DNA from: a bacterium 1XD42-1
GTDB lineage: Bacteria; Bacillota; Clostridia; Oscillospirales; Ruminococcaceae
Direction: 5' to 3'
NCBI GenBank assembly: GCA_003612625.1
Contig: RAZJ01000006.1
Coordinates: 46,280 to 110,279 of the forward strand
Length of the DNA: 64,000 bases
In this document: in pieces, positions 25,383 to 34,791 of the stretch
How positions within the stretch are numbered: position 1 is the first letter of the stretch
Layout: each line of letters begins with the position of its first letter
Program-made: the position numbers and the translations under genes
Notes under the pieces: generated by a model
What the model was told of the DNA's origin: nothing
Databases searched by the model: none
Seen by the model: only the letters and a program-made list of their open reading frames with translations

Positions 25383-27053
25383 ATGATAGAACGTTTTATT
25401 CCCAGAGAGGAATTTTCTTCTTATGAAGATTTTAAAGCCAATTTCCAACTGACAATTCCGGAAGATTTTAATTTTGCCTATGATGTGGTAGATGTCTGGG
25501 CAGAAAAAGACTTTCATAAACCTGCTTTGGTATGGATCAATGATGATTTTCAGGAACGGCGGCTGTCCTTTGGAGAAATCAGCCGGATGTCTATGCAGGC
25601 AGCCAATTTTTTTGTTTCCAAGGGGATCAAAAAAGGGGATTTTGTACTGCTGATACTGAAACAGCGTATTGAAATATGGACTTGTTTATTGGCCCTGCAC
25701 CGGATTGGCGCTGTTGCCATACCCGGGACTTACCAACTGATGGCTCATGATATTGAATACCGGGTCAATAAAGCCGCAGTTAAAATGATTTGTACCGTAG
25801 ATGAGCCGGAATTATTGGACAATATCAGCCGGATACGGGAGGATTGTCCCTCTTTACAGCATATCGCTGCTGTCGGGGAAAATGTTCCCGCATGGTGTAT
25901 TGATTTCCGCAAGGAAGTTTCCCGGCTTTCAGATGCGTTTCCCCGTCCCGCTGGGGAGGCGGCTACAAAAGCTTCTGACCGGATGCTGGGTTATTTCAGC
26001 TCCGGCACCACAGGGATGCCGAAATTAGTCCTCCATAATTATACTTATCCCTTGGGCCATATTGTAACAGCGAAATACTGGCATCAGGTCAGGGAAGGAG
26101 AATTGCATTTTGTTTGTGCCGATTCCGGCTGGGGGAAATTCGGCTGGGGCAAAATCTACGGTCAGTGGATTTGCGGCGCGGTAGTTTGTGCTTATGACAC
26201 GGAGGGGAAATTCCATCCGGATCATTTGCTGAAAACCTTGGAAAAGCTCCGGCCTGCTACCTTCTGCGCGCCGCCAACGGTTTACCGCTTTTTGATCCAT
26301 GAAGATTTGGAAAAACATGATCTTTCTTTTCTGCGCCATTGTACCACTGCCGGGGAACCTTTGAATCCGGAAGTATATCATCGCTTTGAAGCTATGACAG
26401 GGATACGCTTGTTCCAGGGCTTCGGACAGACAGAAACAACCCTGGTGTGTGCGGATTATTCCTGGTTTCCGGTTATGCCGGGGGCTATGGGGAAATTTTC
26501 CCCTTTATATGATGCGGATATTGTGGATTCCAATGGGAAATCCTGCCCTGCCGGTGTGGAAGGCCACATTGTCATTAAAAATTTAGATCGGTATCATCCT
26601 ACTGGACTGTTGATGGGATATCTGGATGAGCCGGAAGCAAACCGGGCCAGCTTCCATGACAATCTGTATGATACGGGGGATACCGGCTGGCGGGACAAAG
26701 ATGGTTATATTTGGTTTATGGGGCGGGATGATGATGTAATAAAATGTTCCGGCTACCGGATCGGCCCCTTTGAAGTGGAAAGCGCTATTTTAACCCATCC
26801 GGCGGTTTTGGAATGTGCGGCAACGGCAGCTCCGGACCCGGTACGGGGGCAGGTAGTGAAAGCGACCATTGTGCTGGCAAAAAGTTATGATCCGTCTGAG
26901 GAACTGAAAAAAGAAATCCAAAACCATGTGAAAAAAGTAACTGCCCCTTATAAATATCCGCGTATCATAGAATTTGTAGAGGAACTTCCCAAGACCTTGT
27001 CCGGTAAAATCCGCCGTGGCCAGATTCGGGAAGAAAGCAAGGTTTTAAAATAG
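25383..27053 (+). CDS. AMP-forming acyl-CoA synthetase
   Basis: A 556-residue adenylate-forming enzyme activating a carboxylic acid to its CoA thioester. The start at 25383 (MIERFIPREEF) is 8 bases after AAAGGA. Core motifs are YFSSGTTGMPKLV (P-loop), FQGFGQTETT, YDTGDTGW, and the C-terminal lysine region LPKTLSGKIRRGQI. Layout and the WGKFGWGKIYGQW segment resemble medium-chain or benzoate-type ligases (AcsM/MACS), so the substrate is likely a medium-chain or aromatic acid; this is inference. It is monocistronic, with its own promoter and a terminator cluster after it. Confidence 0.88.
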   Translation: MIERFIPREEFSSYEDFKANFQLTIPEDFNFAYDVVDVWAEKDFHKPALVWINDDFQERRLSFGEISRMSMQAANFFVSKGIKKGDFVLLILKQRIEIWTCLLALHRIGAVAIPGTYQLMAHDIEYRVNKAAVKMICTVDEPELLDNISRIREDCPSLQHIAAVGENVPAWCIDFRKEVSRLSDAFPRPAGEAATKASDRMLGYFSSGTTGMPKLVLHNYTYPLGHIVTAKYWHQVREGELHFVCADSGWGKFGWGKIYGQWICGAVVCAYDTEGKFHPDHLLKTLEKLRPATFCAPPTVYRFLIHEDLEKHDLSFLRHCTTAGEPLNPEVYHRFEAMTGIRLFQGFGQTETTLVCADYSWFPVMPGAMGKFSPLYDADIVDSNGKSCPAGVEGHIVIKNLDRYHPTGLLMGYLDEPEANRASFHDNLYDTGDTGWRDKDGYIWFMGRDDDVIKCSGYRIGPFEVESAILTHPAVLECAATAAPDPVRGQVVKATIVLAKSYDPSEELKKEIQNHVKKVTAPYKYPRIIEFVEELPKTLSGKIRRGQIREESKVLK

Positions 27054-27066
27054 AGAGAGTGTATGA

Positions 27067-27222
27067 AGGGGGCTTTTTTTCTTGTAAAAAGCCCCCTCTT
27101 GCCGCCTTTGGGCGGCAATTCACCCGAAAAATACGCTTCACAGGATCAGGTGTTCCGCCCTTTGCGAAGGGCGGCCAAAGGCTCTGCCTTTGGAAACCGC
27201 GATTTTTTGAAAAAAATCGAGT
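27067..27222 (+). repeat. Terminator plus a tandem run of stem-loops
   Basis: First comes AGGGGGCTTTTT...AAAAAGCCCCCT (27068-27097). Then three or four perfect small hairpins follow: TTGCCGCC/GGCGGCAA, CCGCCCTT/AAGGGCGG, CCAAAGGC/GCCTTTGG and CGATTTTTT/AAAAAATCG. No reading frame crosses it. It looks like an intergenic repeat cassette between the converging acyl-CoA synthetase and bile salt hydrolase. Confidence 0.7.
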
Positions 27223-27255
27223 AAAACTTTAGATTTGGGGTTATTTTTTTGGGGG

Positions 27256-28230
27256 TTAATTCTGCATTTTGATTTGTTCTTCACAAATGGCGGGGAACCG
27301 CACCAATAAAGCGCTGTCTAAGTTTTCATTATACATATTTACGGCTGTGATTTGATGGTTATTATAAGTGGTATAATAATAAATGCCTTTGTCCCCGTTG
27401 CAGCAGGAGGTATAAACTGTTGTTTGGTATTTTCCGTCGCCTAAGCTGTTGCATCCCCGCTGCTGGTTGACACATCCCAATATGTGGAAAAATTGGCTGA
27501 CGCTGTCCGCTTCCGATTCTCCGCAGACCGAATTCATTTTTACAAAGGTTGCCCGGACAAACCGGGACTGGGATGATAAATCCCCTGGGAGTCCAATGGC
27601 CCCCATGCCAAGGCTGCAAGTTTTTAACGGGAGCTTGCTGGAAAAAAAGTTTTGCGGCGGCTTTGGGGACAGTCCCATATAATTGCTTAACTGCAGGACC
27701 TGGGTTTCAAAAGCGGGATTATTTGTTAAAATACCTGCTGGATTTTCATAAACCTTAGCGGTATTTCCAAAAGGTTCAATGACAATGGATTCGCTGCGGT
27801 CAGACAGCATCCAATGCAGGGGGGAAAGTGGCATATCCTCCTGAAAAGGCGTGGTAATAAAATTTACTTTTTCCAATAATACCCGGGCTTCTTTTACGGT
27901 GGAGCACTGGCCTAAAAGCCAGGGGAAAAGCTCATATTGGGCAATATTATCCTTTCCTGGGGTAAACTCCTGGTACATGGAGCCTCCCTCAAACCTTAAT
28001 GCTGCCAGCCCCAGTCCTTTTTCGTTGACTGCGTCATAATATAAGGGATAATCATTTTTTACAAGGGCCATGCCGATAATGGCATAATGACAGTGCATGG
28101 CGTCCATATGATGGAAATGGAACGGATAATGACGGGGTGTTATAGTAATGTCGTCGGTTAAATCATATTCTAAATCCATGGTACGTCCAAAATAAAAATT
28201 TTTTGTTTGATAAGTCGCTGCTGTACACAT
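27256..28230 (-). CDS. bsh: Choloylglycine hydrolase-family enzyme (bile salt hydrolase-like)
   Basis: A 324-residue Ntn-hydrolase. I start at 28230 so that Met is followed at once by the catalytic Cys (MCTAATYQTKNFYFGRTMD); GGGAGG lies 7 bases upstream. The Met is removed to expose Cys as nucleophile. The family's GRTMD Arg and Asp, NEKGLGLAALRF, the LTNNPAFETQ loop and SSQSRFVRATF Arg are all present. Such enzymes deconjugate glycine or taurine from bile acids, or hydrolyse penicillin V or acyl-homoserine lactones. The asparagine pattern favours bile salts. No signal peptide, so cytoplasmic. Confidence 0.85.
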   Translation of the reverse strand: MCTAATYQTKNFYFGRTMDLEYDLTDDITITPRHYPFHFHHMDAMHCHYAIIGMALVKNDYPLYYDAVNEKGLGLAALRFEGGSMYQEFTPGKDNIAQYELFPWLLGQCSTVKEARVLLEKVNFITTPFQEDMPLSPLHWMLSDRSESIVIEPFGNTAKVYENPAGILTNNPAFETQVLQLSNYMGLSPKPPQNFFSSKLPLKTCSLGMGAIGLPGDLSSQSRFVRATFVKMNSVCGESEADSVSQFFHILGCVNQQRGCNSLGDGKYQTTVYTSCCNGDKGIYYYTTYNNHQITAVNMYNENLDSALLVRFPAICEEQIKMQN

Positions 28231-28266
28231 GATGCTGCCTCCCAATTCCCAGTTATGTCATATTTT

Positions 28267-28296
28267 TATGTACGGCCCCTGCCAGGTTATGCGCAA
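28267..28296 (-). promoter_or_regulatory. Candidate sigma-A promoter for bsh
   Basis: Minus-strand TTGCGC, 18 bp, TACATA. Weak -10. Confidence 0.4.
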
Positions 28297-28342
28297 TCCG
28301 GCTGGATTGGTTATCAATGGAAAAGAAAGTTTTTATTTTACT

Positions 28343-28382
28343 GGGGAAACCCCTTGCAATCAATTCCCATTTGTGATAGAAT
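28343..28382 (+). promoter_or_regulatory. Promoter of the rimP-nusA-infB operon with GGGGAAACCCC dyad
   Basis: TTGCAA, 17 bp, TAGAAT, directly preceded by the palindrome GGGGAAACCCC. The same arrangement recurs at 48485 and, with one change, at 4720. Confidence 0.75.
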
Positions 28383-28458
28383 AGGGAAAGTAAGAATAGA
28401 AACAATCCGGAACGAGTGAGGCCAGCCTCACTCGTTCCTTTATGTGAGGAGAGGTTTC

Positions 28459-28941
28459 GTGCCGGAAAAAAAACAAAATACCGCTGCTGTTTGTGAAAAG
28501 CTGGCGGAAGGCTTGGCTCAGGAAATGGGCCTTACCATTTGGGATGTGGTTTTTGAAAAAGAAGGTGCTGGATGGTATCTCCGTTATTTTGTCGATACGG
28601 AAGAAGGCATTACCATTGATGCCTGTGAAGCCTTTTCCCGCAGGATCAGCGATCTTTTGGATGAAGCGGACCCCATTCCCCAAAGCTATTGTCTGGAGGT
28701 TTCTTCCCCTGGGATAGAGCGTAAATTTACAAGGCCCTGGCATTTCCGCCAGTACTTAGGAGCGCCGGTTTTAGTGCGTCTGATTCGCCCTGTGGAAGGG
28801 CGGCGCGATTTTATAGGGACCTTGTCAGATTATGATGAGGATACTGGGGAAGTTTCTTTGCTGCTGGAGGAAGATTTGGAAATGCGCTTTTCCCCGGCAG
28901 AAACAGCTTTTGTGCGTCTGTATGATGAGGAGTTAGGGTAA
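28459..28941 (+). CDS. rimP: Ribosome maturation factor
   Basis: A 160-residue factor needed for 30S subunit assembly. The GTG at 28459 lies 4 bases after AGGAGAGG; the upstream GTG at 28444 overlaps that site. The N-terminal domain has LAEGLAQEMGLTIWDVVFEKE and IDACEAFSRRISDLLDE; the YCLEVSSPGIERKF motif is diagnostic, and the C-terminal SH3-like barrel follows. It opens the canonical nusA-infB operon. Confidence 0.94.
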   Translation: MPEKKQNTAAVCEKLAEGLAQEMGLTIWDVVFEKEGAGWYLRYFVDTEEGITIDACEAFSRRISDLLDEADPIPQSYCLEVSSPGIERKFTRPWHFRQYLGAPVLVRLIRPVEGRRDFIGTLSDYDEDTGEVSLLLEEDLEMRFSPAETAFVRLYDEELG

Positions 28942-29016
28942 TCTATAAAAATTGGCGGGGAGGCTTCCCTGTCCAATGATCAATCAATTATCAAGTGTTT
29001 GGAGGAAATATGGAAA

Positions 29017-30111
29017 ATGGCTAGCAGACAAAAGAAGGAGCAAACGGCCAATGCCAACGACGAGTTTTTTGAAGCTCTGGCCATGATGGAGAAAGAAAAA
29101 GGGATTCCAGCCGAATTGCTGGCGGAAAAAATTTCTACTGCCATCGGGAATGCCATCCGGCGGGACATGGGAGCCAGTGATGACAGCGTGGTGGAAATCA
29201 ATCCGAAAATCCGCCGCTTTTATGTGGCAATGCGGAAAGAAGTGGTAGCGGAAGTTTTTGATCCTGCTCAGGAAATCCTGCCGGAAGAAGCGGCAAAATA
29301 TAAAAGCGGGGCTGTTGTAGGCGATTATGTAGAAGTGCCCCTGGATACGAAACAGTTTGGACGGATTGCGGCCCAGACAGCAAAACATGTCATCCGCCAG
29401 GGCATCCGGGAAGTGGAACGGGGCCAGCTTTTTGCAGAATATTCTTCCCGTCAGTATGATATTGTAACGGCTACTGTAATCCGTACCGATCCCAAGCGTG
29501 GGAATGTAACTCTGGAAATCGGGAAATCAGAAGCTGTCCTGCCAAAAAGCGAGCAGGTGCCCGGTGAAGTTTTACAGGACAACATGCATATTAAAGTTTA
29601 TGTGGTGGATGTTATCAATGGCGAAAAAGGCCCCCGTATTATGATTTCCCGAACCCATCCCGGACTGGTCAAACGTTTGTTTGAAATGGAAGTACCGGAA
29701 ATTTATGACGGCACCATTGAAGTCAAATCCATTTCCCGGGAGGCCGGCAGCCGTACAAAAATTGCGGTATGGAGCAATGACGAAAATGTGGACCCTGTGG
29801 GGGCCTGCATCGGCCCCAAAGGCCAGAGGGTTTCTGCAATCGTAGATGAATTGGGCGGGGAAAAAATTGATGTGGTGAAATATTCCTCCGATCCAACGGA
29901 ATTTATTGCGGCGGCTTTATCCCCAGCCAGTGTCCTGTCTGTAGAAGTAGAGGATGACAGCGCAAAATCCTGTAAAGTTACCGTACCTGACAACCAGCTT
30001 TCCTTAGCCATCGGCAATAAAGGGCAAAATGCCCGCTTGGCTGCAAAGCTCACCGGATGGAAAATTGACATTAAACCGGAAAGCGGCTTTTATGGGGAGG
30101 AGGAGGGATAG
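29017..30111 (+). CDS. nusA: Transcription termination/antitermination factor NusA
   Basis: A 364-residue protein binding RNA polymerase and nascent RNA. The ATG at 29017 (MASRQKKEQ) is 11 bases after GGAGG; the ATG at 29010 is out of frame. Domains are the NTD (to about 130), S1 (YDIVTATVIRTDPKRGNV), KH1 (VDPVGACIGPKGQRV) and KH2 (LAIGNKGQNARLAAKLTGW). It lacks the C-terminal acidic repeats of E. coli NusA, as usual in Firmicutes. Its stop overlaps the ylxR GTG. Confidence 0.97.
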   Translation: MASRQKKEQTANANDEFFEALAMMEKEKGIPAELLAEKISTAIGNAIRRDMGASDDSVVEINPKIRRFYVAMRKEVVAEVFDPAQEILPEEAAKYKSGAVVGDYVEVPLDTKQFGRIAAQTAKHVIRQGIREVERGQLFAEYSSRQYDIVTATVIRTDPKRGNVTLEIGKSEAVLPKSEQVPGEVLQDNMHIKVYVVDVINGEKGPRIMISRTHPGLVKRLFEMEVPEIYDGTIEVKSISREAGSRTKIAVWSNDENVDPVGACIGPKGQRVSAIVDELGGEKIDVVKYSSDPTEFIAAALSPASVLSVEVEDDSAKSCKVTVPDNQLSLAIGNKGQNARLAAKLTGWKIDIKPESGFYGEEEG

Positions 30112-30380
30112 TGCCCAAAAAAATCCCCATGCGGATGTGTACCGGATGTGCAGCCCACAGGCCAAAAAAAGAACTGGTACGGGTTGTACGTACACCAGAT
30201 GGGACGATAGAACTGGATTTGACCGGGAAAAAATCAGGCCGGGGGGCTTATCTCTGCCCGGACCCCCAATGCCTGAAAAAAGCCCGCAAAGCCCGGCGGA
30301 TTGAACGGGCTTTGGAATGTGCCATTCCGGAGGAGGTTTATAACCGGATGGAACAGGAGATGTCACAATATGAACAGTAA
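30111..30380 (+). CDS. ylxR: YlxR-family protein (RNase P modulator RnpM-like)
   Basis: An 89-residue DUF448 protein starting at GTG, one base overlapped with the nusA stop. MRMCTGCAAHRPKKELVRVVR and GRGAYLCPDPQCLKKA are the family core. B. subtilis YlxR has been described as an RNA-binding protein that modulates RNase P. Position between nusA and ylxQ is conserved. Confidence 0.92.
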   Translation: MPKKIPMRMCTGCAAHRPKKELVRVVRTPDGTIELDLTGKKSGRGAYLCPDPQCLKKARKARRIERALECAIPEEVYNRMEQEMSQYEQ

Positions 30381-30693
30381 GCTGGCAGGAGCCGTTTCCC
30401 TTTGCCGGAAGGCCGGCAGGCTGGCAGCCGGAGGAGATGCTGTACAAGACGCAATCCGCAGCGGTAAGGCCGACCTGGTGCTGTTGGCAAAGGATCTGTC
30501 AGAACGCAGCGCCCGTAAATTCCAGAAAATTTGCGGGGAGAAAGGAATCCCCTGGTTGAAGCTTGCCTTGACAATGGCAGATCTGGCCTTTTATACAGGC
30601 AGGGAATATGGGATTTTTGCTGTATGCGATCCGGGTTTTGCAAAAATGATCGGTGACGCCGCTGCGGCCGCGGCAAGCCTTAATATAGAATAG
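30370..30693 (+). CDS. ylxQ: L7Ae-family ribosomal-like protein YlxQ
   Basis: A 107-residue kink-turn-binding-type protein. The start at 30370 (MNSKLAGAVSLCRKAGRLAAG) overlaps ylxR by 11 bases and follows GGAG. The L7Ae core shows LVLLAKDLSERSARKFQKIC, then YTGREYGIFAVCDPGFAKMI. Its role is probably RNA binding; no precise function is known. Confidence 0.9.
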   Translation: MNSKLAGAVSLCRKAGRLAAGGDAVQDAIRSGKADLVLLAKDLSERSARKFQKICGEKGIPWLKLALTMADLAFYTGREYGIFAVCDPGFAKMIGDAAAAAASLNIE

Positions 30694-30734
30694 AATAAGG
30701 ATAGATACCATCAGCAGAGGAGGATTTTTATCGT

Positions 30735-33416
30735 ATGATGCTTGAGAAATACAGGGTACATGAAGTCGCAAAGGACTTAGGGGTTCCCACCAAAGAAGTG
30801 GCAGACTTGCTGACTGCGAAGCTGGGCAGCGAATATAAAAGCATGACAGCGTTAAATGAACAGCAGCTCAGTATGATCTTTAACCACTATACCAAACAAA
30901 ACCAAGTGGAAAATTTTGAAGCATATTTCGCAGAAGGCACAGCTGCCCGGGATGGTGCGCGCCAAACGGCCAAAAATCCTGCCCCGCAGCAGCGCCAGCA
31001 GCCCAGACAGCAAAAGCCTGCCCAGCAGTCCCGTCCTCAGCAGAAAGGGCAGAATAATCCGGAACGTAATAATCAGGAGCGGAATACTCAAAACGGCCAG
31101 GAGCGGAACAATCAGAATGGCCAGCAGCGCCAGCCCCGCCAAAATAACGGCGGCCGCCAGCAGGAAGAACGCCGGGGACAGGGAAACCGGAATAACCAGA
31201 ATAACAATAACGGCCAGAACAACAGGGATCAGAATAACAGTGGCCGTCCCCAGCGTCAGGGCCAGGGCCAGAATAAAGGGGATCGCCAGCAGCGGAACAA
31301 CAACGGACAGCAGCGCCAGGGCCAGCAGGACCGCCAGCAGCGTCCGGGCAATAACCAGCAGCGTCCCCAGGCTGCCCAGGCCCCGCAGCAGAATAACAGC
31401 GGGAAAGCACCGGCAGCCAATAAGCCAAAACAGCGGGGTTCCGCTACGGTAGATATGCGCGCCGGCTCCACTCAGGTGGAAATGGAACGTTATAATGAAA
31501 AATATGATAACCTGGCCCAAAGCAAAATGGGGAACCGTGATGTTGGCGTTCAAAAGCAGAAGCTGACACAGCGCAGCGCCCAGCGCCGCGGGAAACCGGT
31601 TATGTCCCGGAAGGAAAAAGAAGATGCCAAAATGCGCCGTTTGGAAATGGAACGGCAGCGCCGCCAGAAGCTGGAAATTACCATTCCCGATCAGATTACC
31701 GTTGGGGATCTGGCAGCACGGCTTCATGTAACGGCTTCTGAAATTATTAAGCGCCTGATGGCTTTAGGAGTTATGGCTTCTGTCAATGAAGTCATTGACT
31801 ATGATACTGCCGCAATGGTTTCCATTGAAATCGGCGCAAAAGTAGAACGGGAAGTCGTTGTTACCATTGAGGAACGCCTCTTTGAAGTGGAGGAAGATGA
31901 TGACGGCAACCTGACAGAACGTCCTCCAATCGTTGTGGTTATGGGCCACGTAGACCATGGTAAAACTTCTTTGCTGGATGCCATCCGCCATGCCAATGTG
32001 ACCGAAGGGGAAGCCGGAGGCATTACCCAGCATATCGGTGCTTATCAGGTGGAAGTCAATGAGCGTCCCATCACCTTCCTGGATACGCCGGGCCATGCCG
32101 CATTCACTTCCATGCGGGCCAGAGGTGCTCAGGTAACCGATATTGCCGTACTGGTAGTGGCGGCTGACGACGGCATTATGCCCCAGACAGTGGAAGCCAT
32201 TAACCATGCCAAAGCAGCGGAAGTTTCCATCATTGTTGCCATCAATAAAATTGATAAGCCCCATGCAAATCCTGACAAGGTGATGCAGGAATTGACTGAG
32301 CATGGGATTGTTCCGGAGGATTGGGGCGGTGACGTGCCCTGTATCCGGGTTTCCGCCAAGACAAAAGAAGGTATCGGCGATTTGTTGGAAATGATCCAGT
32401 TGGTTGCAGATACCAGCGAATTGAAAGCCAATCCGGACCGCCGTGCAAAAGGTACTGTAATTGAAGCAAAATTGGATCGGGGCCGGGGCCCGGTTGCCAC
32501 CATTCTGGTACAGACCGGTACTCTGCGGGAAGGGGATGCCGTAATTGCGGGCACCACCTTTGGCCGTGTGCGTACCATGCGCAATGATAAGGGCGAACGT
32601 GTCCAGGAAGCCGGGCCTTCCATGCCTGTGGAAATCACTGGATTGGATGATGTGCCGGAAGCCGGGGATACTTTGAATGCCGTAGCAGATGAACGCCTGG
32701 CAAAAGAACTGGTAGAACAGCGTAAACAGCAGCTCCGGGAAGAACAATTCAGCACCTATGAAAAAGTCACTTTGGATAATTTATTCAGCCATATTTCCCA
32801 GGGGGATATTAAAGAACTGCCCATTATCGTTAAGGCTGACGTACAAGGCTCCGTAGAAGCGGTGAAACAGTCTTTGGAAAAGCTGTCTAATGATGAAGTA
32901 CGTGTCAAAGTAATTCACGGGGCAGTCGGTGCCGTCAATGAAAGCGACGTTATGCTGGCAGACGCATCCAATGCGGTTATTGTAGGCTTTAACGTCCGTC
33001 CGGACCCGGCTGCGAAAGAAAATGCGGAACGGGACGGCGTAGAGCTGCGGCTGTACCGGATCATTTATGACGCAATCAATGATGTGGAAACGGCTATGAA
33101 GGGTATGCTGGCGCCAAAAACACGGGAAGTGGATTTGGGCCGCGCCGAAGTCCGTCAGGTTTACCGGATTACCGGCGTCGGTATGGTAGCGGGCTGCTAT
33201 GTGCTGGATGGCAAAATAACCCGTTCTGCTGAAATCCGTGTGGTACGGGATGGCATCATTATAGCCGATGACAAATTGGCCAGCTTGAAACGATTCAAAG
33301 ATGATGTGAAGGAAGTTGCCAAAGGGTATGAATGTGGTATGACACTGACCAAATTCAGCGATATTAAAGAAGGCGACGTCTTTGAAGCTTATGAAATAGA
33401 AGAATATCGGGAATAA
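30735..33416 (+). CDS. infB: Translation initiation factor IF-2
   Basis: An 893-residue GTPase that places initiator tRNA on the 30S subunit. The N-terminal IF2N fold ([20 protein letters not shown]) is followed at about residues 72-235 by a low-complexity stretch very rich in Gln, Asn and Arg. A second IF2N fold ([19 protein letters not shown]) precedes the G domain: GHVDHGKTS (about 403), [14 protein letters not shown], and the C-terminal SVEAVKQSL and [14 protein letters not shown]. Two ATGs are in tandem behind GAGGAGG. The Q/N/R linker is unusual and probably disordered. Confidence 0.97.
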   Translation: MMLEKYRVHEVAKDLGVPTKEVADLLTAKLGSEYKSMTALNEQQLSMIFNHYTKQNQVENFEAYFAEGTAARDGARQTAKNPAPQQRQQPRQQKPAQQSRPQQKGQNNPERNNQERNTQNGQERNNQNGQQRQPRQNNGGRQQEERRGQGNRNNQNNNNGQNNRDQNNSGRPQRQGQGQNKGDRQQRNNNGQQRQGQQDRQQRPGNNQQRPQAAQAPQQNNSGKAPAANKPKQRGSATVDMRAGSTQVEMERYNEKYDNLAQSKMGNRDVGVQKQKLTQRSAQRRGKPVMSRKEKEDAKMRRLEMERQRRQKLEITIPDQITVGDLAARLHVTASEIIKRLMALGVMASVNEVIDYDTAAMVSIEIGAKVEREVVVTIEERLFEVEEDDDGNLTERPPIVVVMGHVDHGKTSLLDAIRHANVTEGEAGGITQHIGAYQVEVNERPITFLDTPGHAAFTSMRARGAQVTDIAVLVVAADDGIMPQTVEAINHAKAAEVSIIVAINKIDKPHANPDKVMQELTEHGIVPEDWGGDVPCIRVSAKTKEGIGDLLEMIQLVADTSELKANPDRRAKGTVIEAKLDRGRGPVATILVQTGTLREGDAVIAGTTFGRVRTMRNDKGERVQEAGPSMPVEITGLDDVPEAGDTLNAVADERLAKELVEQRKQQLREEQFSTYEKVTLDNLFSHISQGDIKELPIIVKADVQGSVEAVKQSLEKLSNDEVRVKVIHGAVGAVNESDVMLADASNAVIVGFNVRPDPAAKENAERDGVELRLYRIIYDAINDVETAMKGMLAPKTREVDLGRAEVRQVYRITGVGMVAGCYVLDGKITRSAEIRVVRDGIIIADDKLASLKRFKDDVKEVAKGYECGMTLTKFSDIKEGDVFEAYEIEEYRE

Positions 33417-33446
33417 TAGGGGAAAAAAGGAGGGGGCTTTTTAACT

Positions 33447-33788
33447 ATGGGTTCCTACCGCGCCTCCAGGACAGAAGAAGACATCAAACGGGAATTGAGC
33501 GATATTATACGTTCCTTAAAAGATCCCCGGATCAGTGGATTGATTTCCATTGTTAAGCTGGATTTATCTCATGATATGTCCTATTGCAAAGTATATATCA
33601 GCGCAATGGAAGGCATGGAAGCAGCAAAAAATGCGGTGAAAGGTTTGCAAAGTGCAGCAGGGTTTATCAAACGTGAGTTGAATCTCCGCATGAAGCTGCG
33701 CAGGCTGCCGGAATTTAAGTTTATTGCAGATGATTCCATTGCTTACAGCGCCGGCATTGCGAAAATGCTCCGGGATTTGGATGAATAA
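33447..33788 (+). CDS. rbfA: 30S ribosome-binding factor A
   Basis: A 113-residue KH-like assembly and cold-adaptation factor. RASRTEEDIKRELSDIIR, DPRISGLISIVKLDLSHD and RMKLRRLPEFKFIADDSI are family signatures. Length is normal. It sits in the conserved position after infB. Confidence 0.96.
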   Translation: MGSYRASRTEEDIKRELSDIIRSLKDPRISGLISIVKLDLSHDMSYCKVYISAMEGMEAAKNAVKGLQSAAGFIKRELNLRMKLRRLPEFKFIADDSIAYSAGIAKMLRDLDE

Positions 33789-33807
33789 AATAAAGGAGGC
33801 GTTACAG

Positions 33808-34779
33808 ATGAAAAAGTTAGATGCTCTGCAAACTGCGGCCCTCCTGAAAGAAAAGGATCAGATTTTAATCCTTTGCCACAGAAGGCCGGATGGCGATACC
33901 CTGGGCGCAGGGTTTGGCTTATTAAGGGCTTTGCGGGATTTGGGAAAACAGGTACGGATAGAATGTGCAGATGAATTTCCCAGCCGGTTCCAGTTCCTTT
34001 GGGAAGGGCTGGACATGGATAACCAGCCCCAGTTTGAACCGGATTTCGTTGTGGCAGTGGATGTAGCAAGTACGGGCCTTTTAGGGGCAGGGGTGGAAGA
34101 AAAATGGAAAGATAAAGTCGATCTTTCCATTGACCACCATGGTTCCAACAGCGGCTTTGCCAAGGCGATCTTTTTAGATCCGGAAGCCGCTGCTGCCTGC
34201 CAGATTATGCACAAAGTGATTGCCGGGTTAGTCCCACTGACCCGGCAAATTGCCTTATGCCTTTATACGGGACTGGCTACGGATACAGGCTGTTTCCGTT
34301 ATTCCAATACCACTGCCGATACCTTATATACGGCGGCGGAACTGGTGAAAACAGGCATCAACAGTGCCGGAGTCAATAAGAAGCTCTTTGAAACAAAATC
34401 AAAAGGGCGCATCCTGCTGGAACAGCGGGCCTTGTCCCATTTGGAATATGGGTTTGACGGCCGCATGGCTATGGTAACCATATTCAAAAAAGACCTGGAA
34501 GCGGCTGCCGTAACAGAAATGGAAACAGAGGGCCTTTCTGAAATGGTTCGGCAGATTGAAGGGGTAGAAATCAGCCTCCTTATCCGGGAACAGGATCCGG
34601 AAGAATACCGGGTATCGGTACGTACCGGAAATATGGCCGACGCTTCCCAAATCTGTGCCCGGTTTGGCGGCGGCGGCCATGCCAGGGCGGCTGGATGTAC
34701 ATTGTGCCAGCCTTTGGATCAGGCAAAGGCTGCTTTAAAAAGCGCTTGCGGGGCCGCTTTGGAAAACAGAGAGGAATAA
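33808..34779 (+). CDS. nrnA: DHH-family nanoRNase/pAp phosphatase
   Basis: A 323-residue DHH/DHHA1 phosphoesterase that degrades short RNAs and pAp. The start (MKKLDALQTAALLKEKD) follows AAAGGAGG. HRRPDGDTLGAGFGL and VDLSIDHHGSNSGFA carry the metal ligands, TGLATDTGCFRY is motif four, and the C-terminal FGGGGHARAAGC is the DHHA1 substrate loop. It is between rbfA and truB, as in many Firmicutes. Confidence 0.94.
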   Translation: MKKLDALQTAALLKEKDQILILCHRRPDGDTLGAGFGLLRALRDLGKQVRIECADEFPSRFQFLWEGLDMDNQPQFEPDFVVAVDVASTGLLGAGVEEKWKDKVDLSIDHHGSNSGFAKAIFLDPEAAAACQIMHKVIAGLVPLTRQIALCLYTGLATDTGCFRYSNTTADTLYTAAELVKTGINSAGVNKKLFETKSKGRILLEQRALSHLEYGFDGRMAMVTIFKKDLEAAAVTEMETEGLSEMVRQIEGVEISLLIREQDPEEYRVSVRTGNMADASQICARFGGGGHARAAGCTLCQPLDQAKAALKSACGAALENREE

Positions 34780-34791
34780 GGAGAAGCGGTT

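Noticed and set aside
27067..27222. CRISPR array
   Set aside because: The hairpins differ in sequence and there are no regular repeats and spacers.
30852..31727. Long minus-strand reading frame opposite infB
   Set aside because: It is the complement of the Q/N/R-rich codons of IF-2, giving a Leu/Ile/Val-rich translation; a codon-bias artefact.
31764..32747. 327-codon minus-strand frame opposite infB
   Set aside because: No ribosome site and no family features; it mirrors the IF-2 G domain codons.
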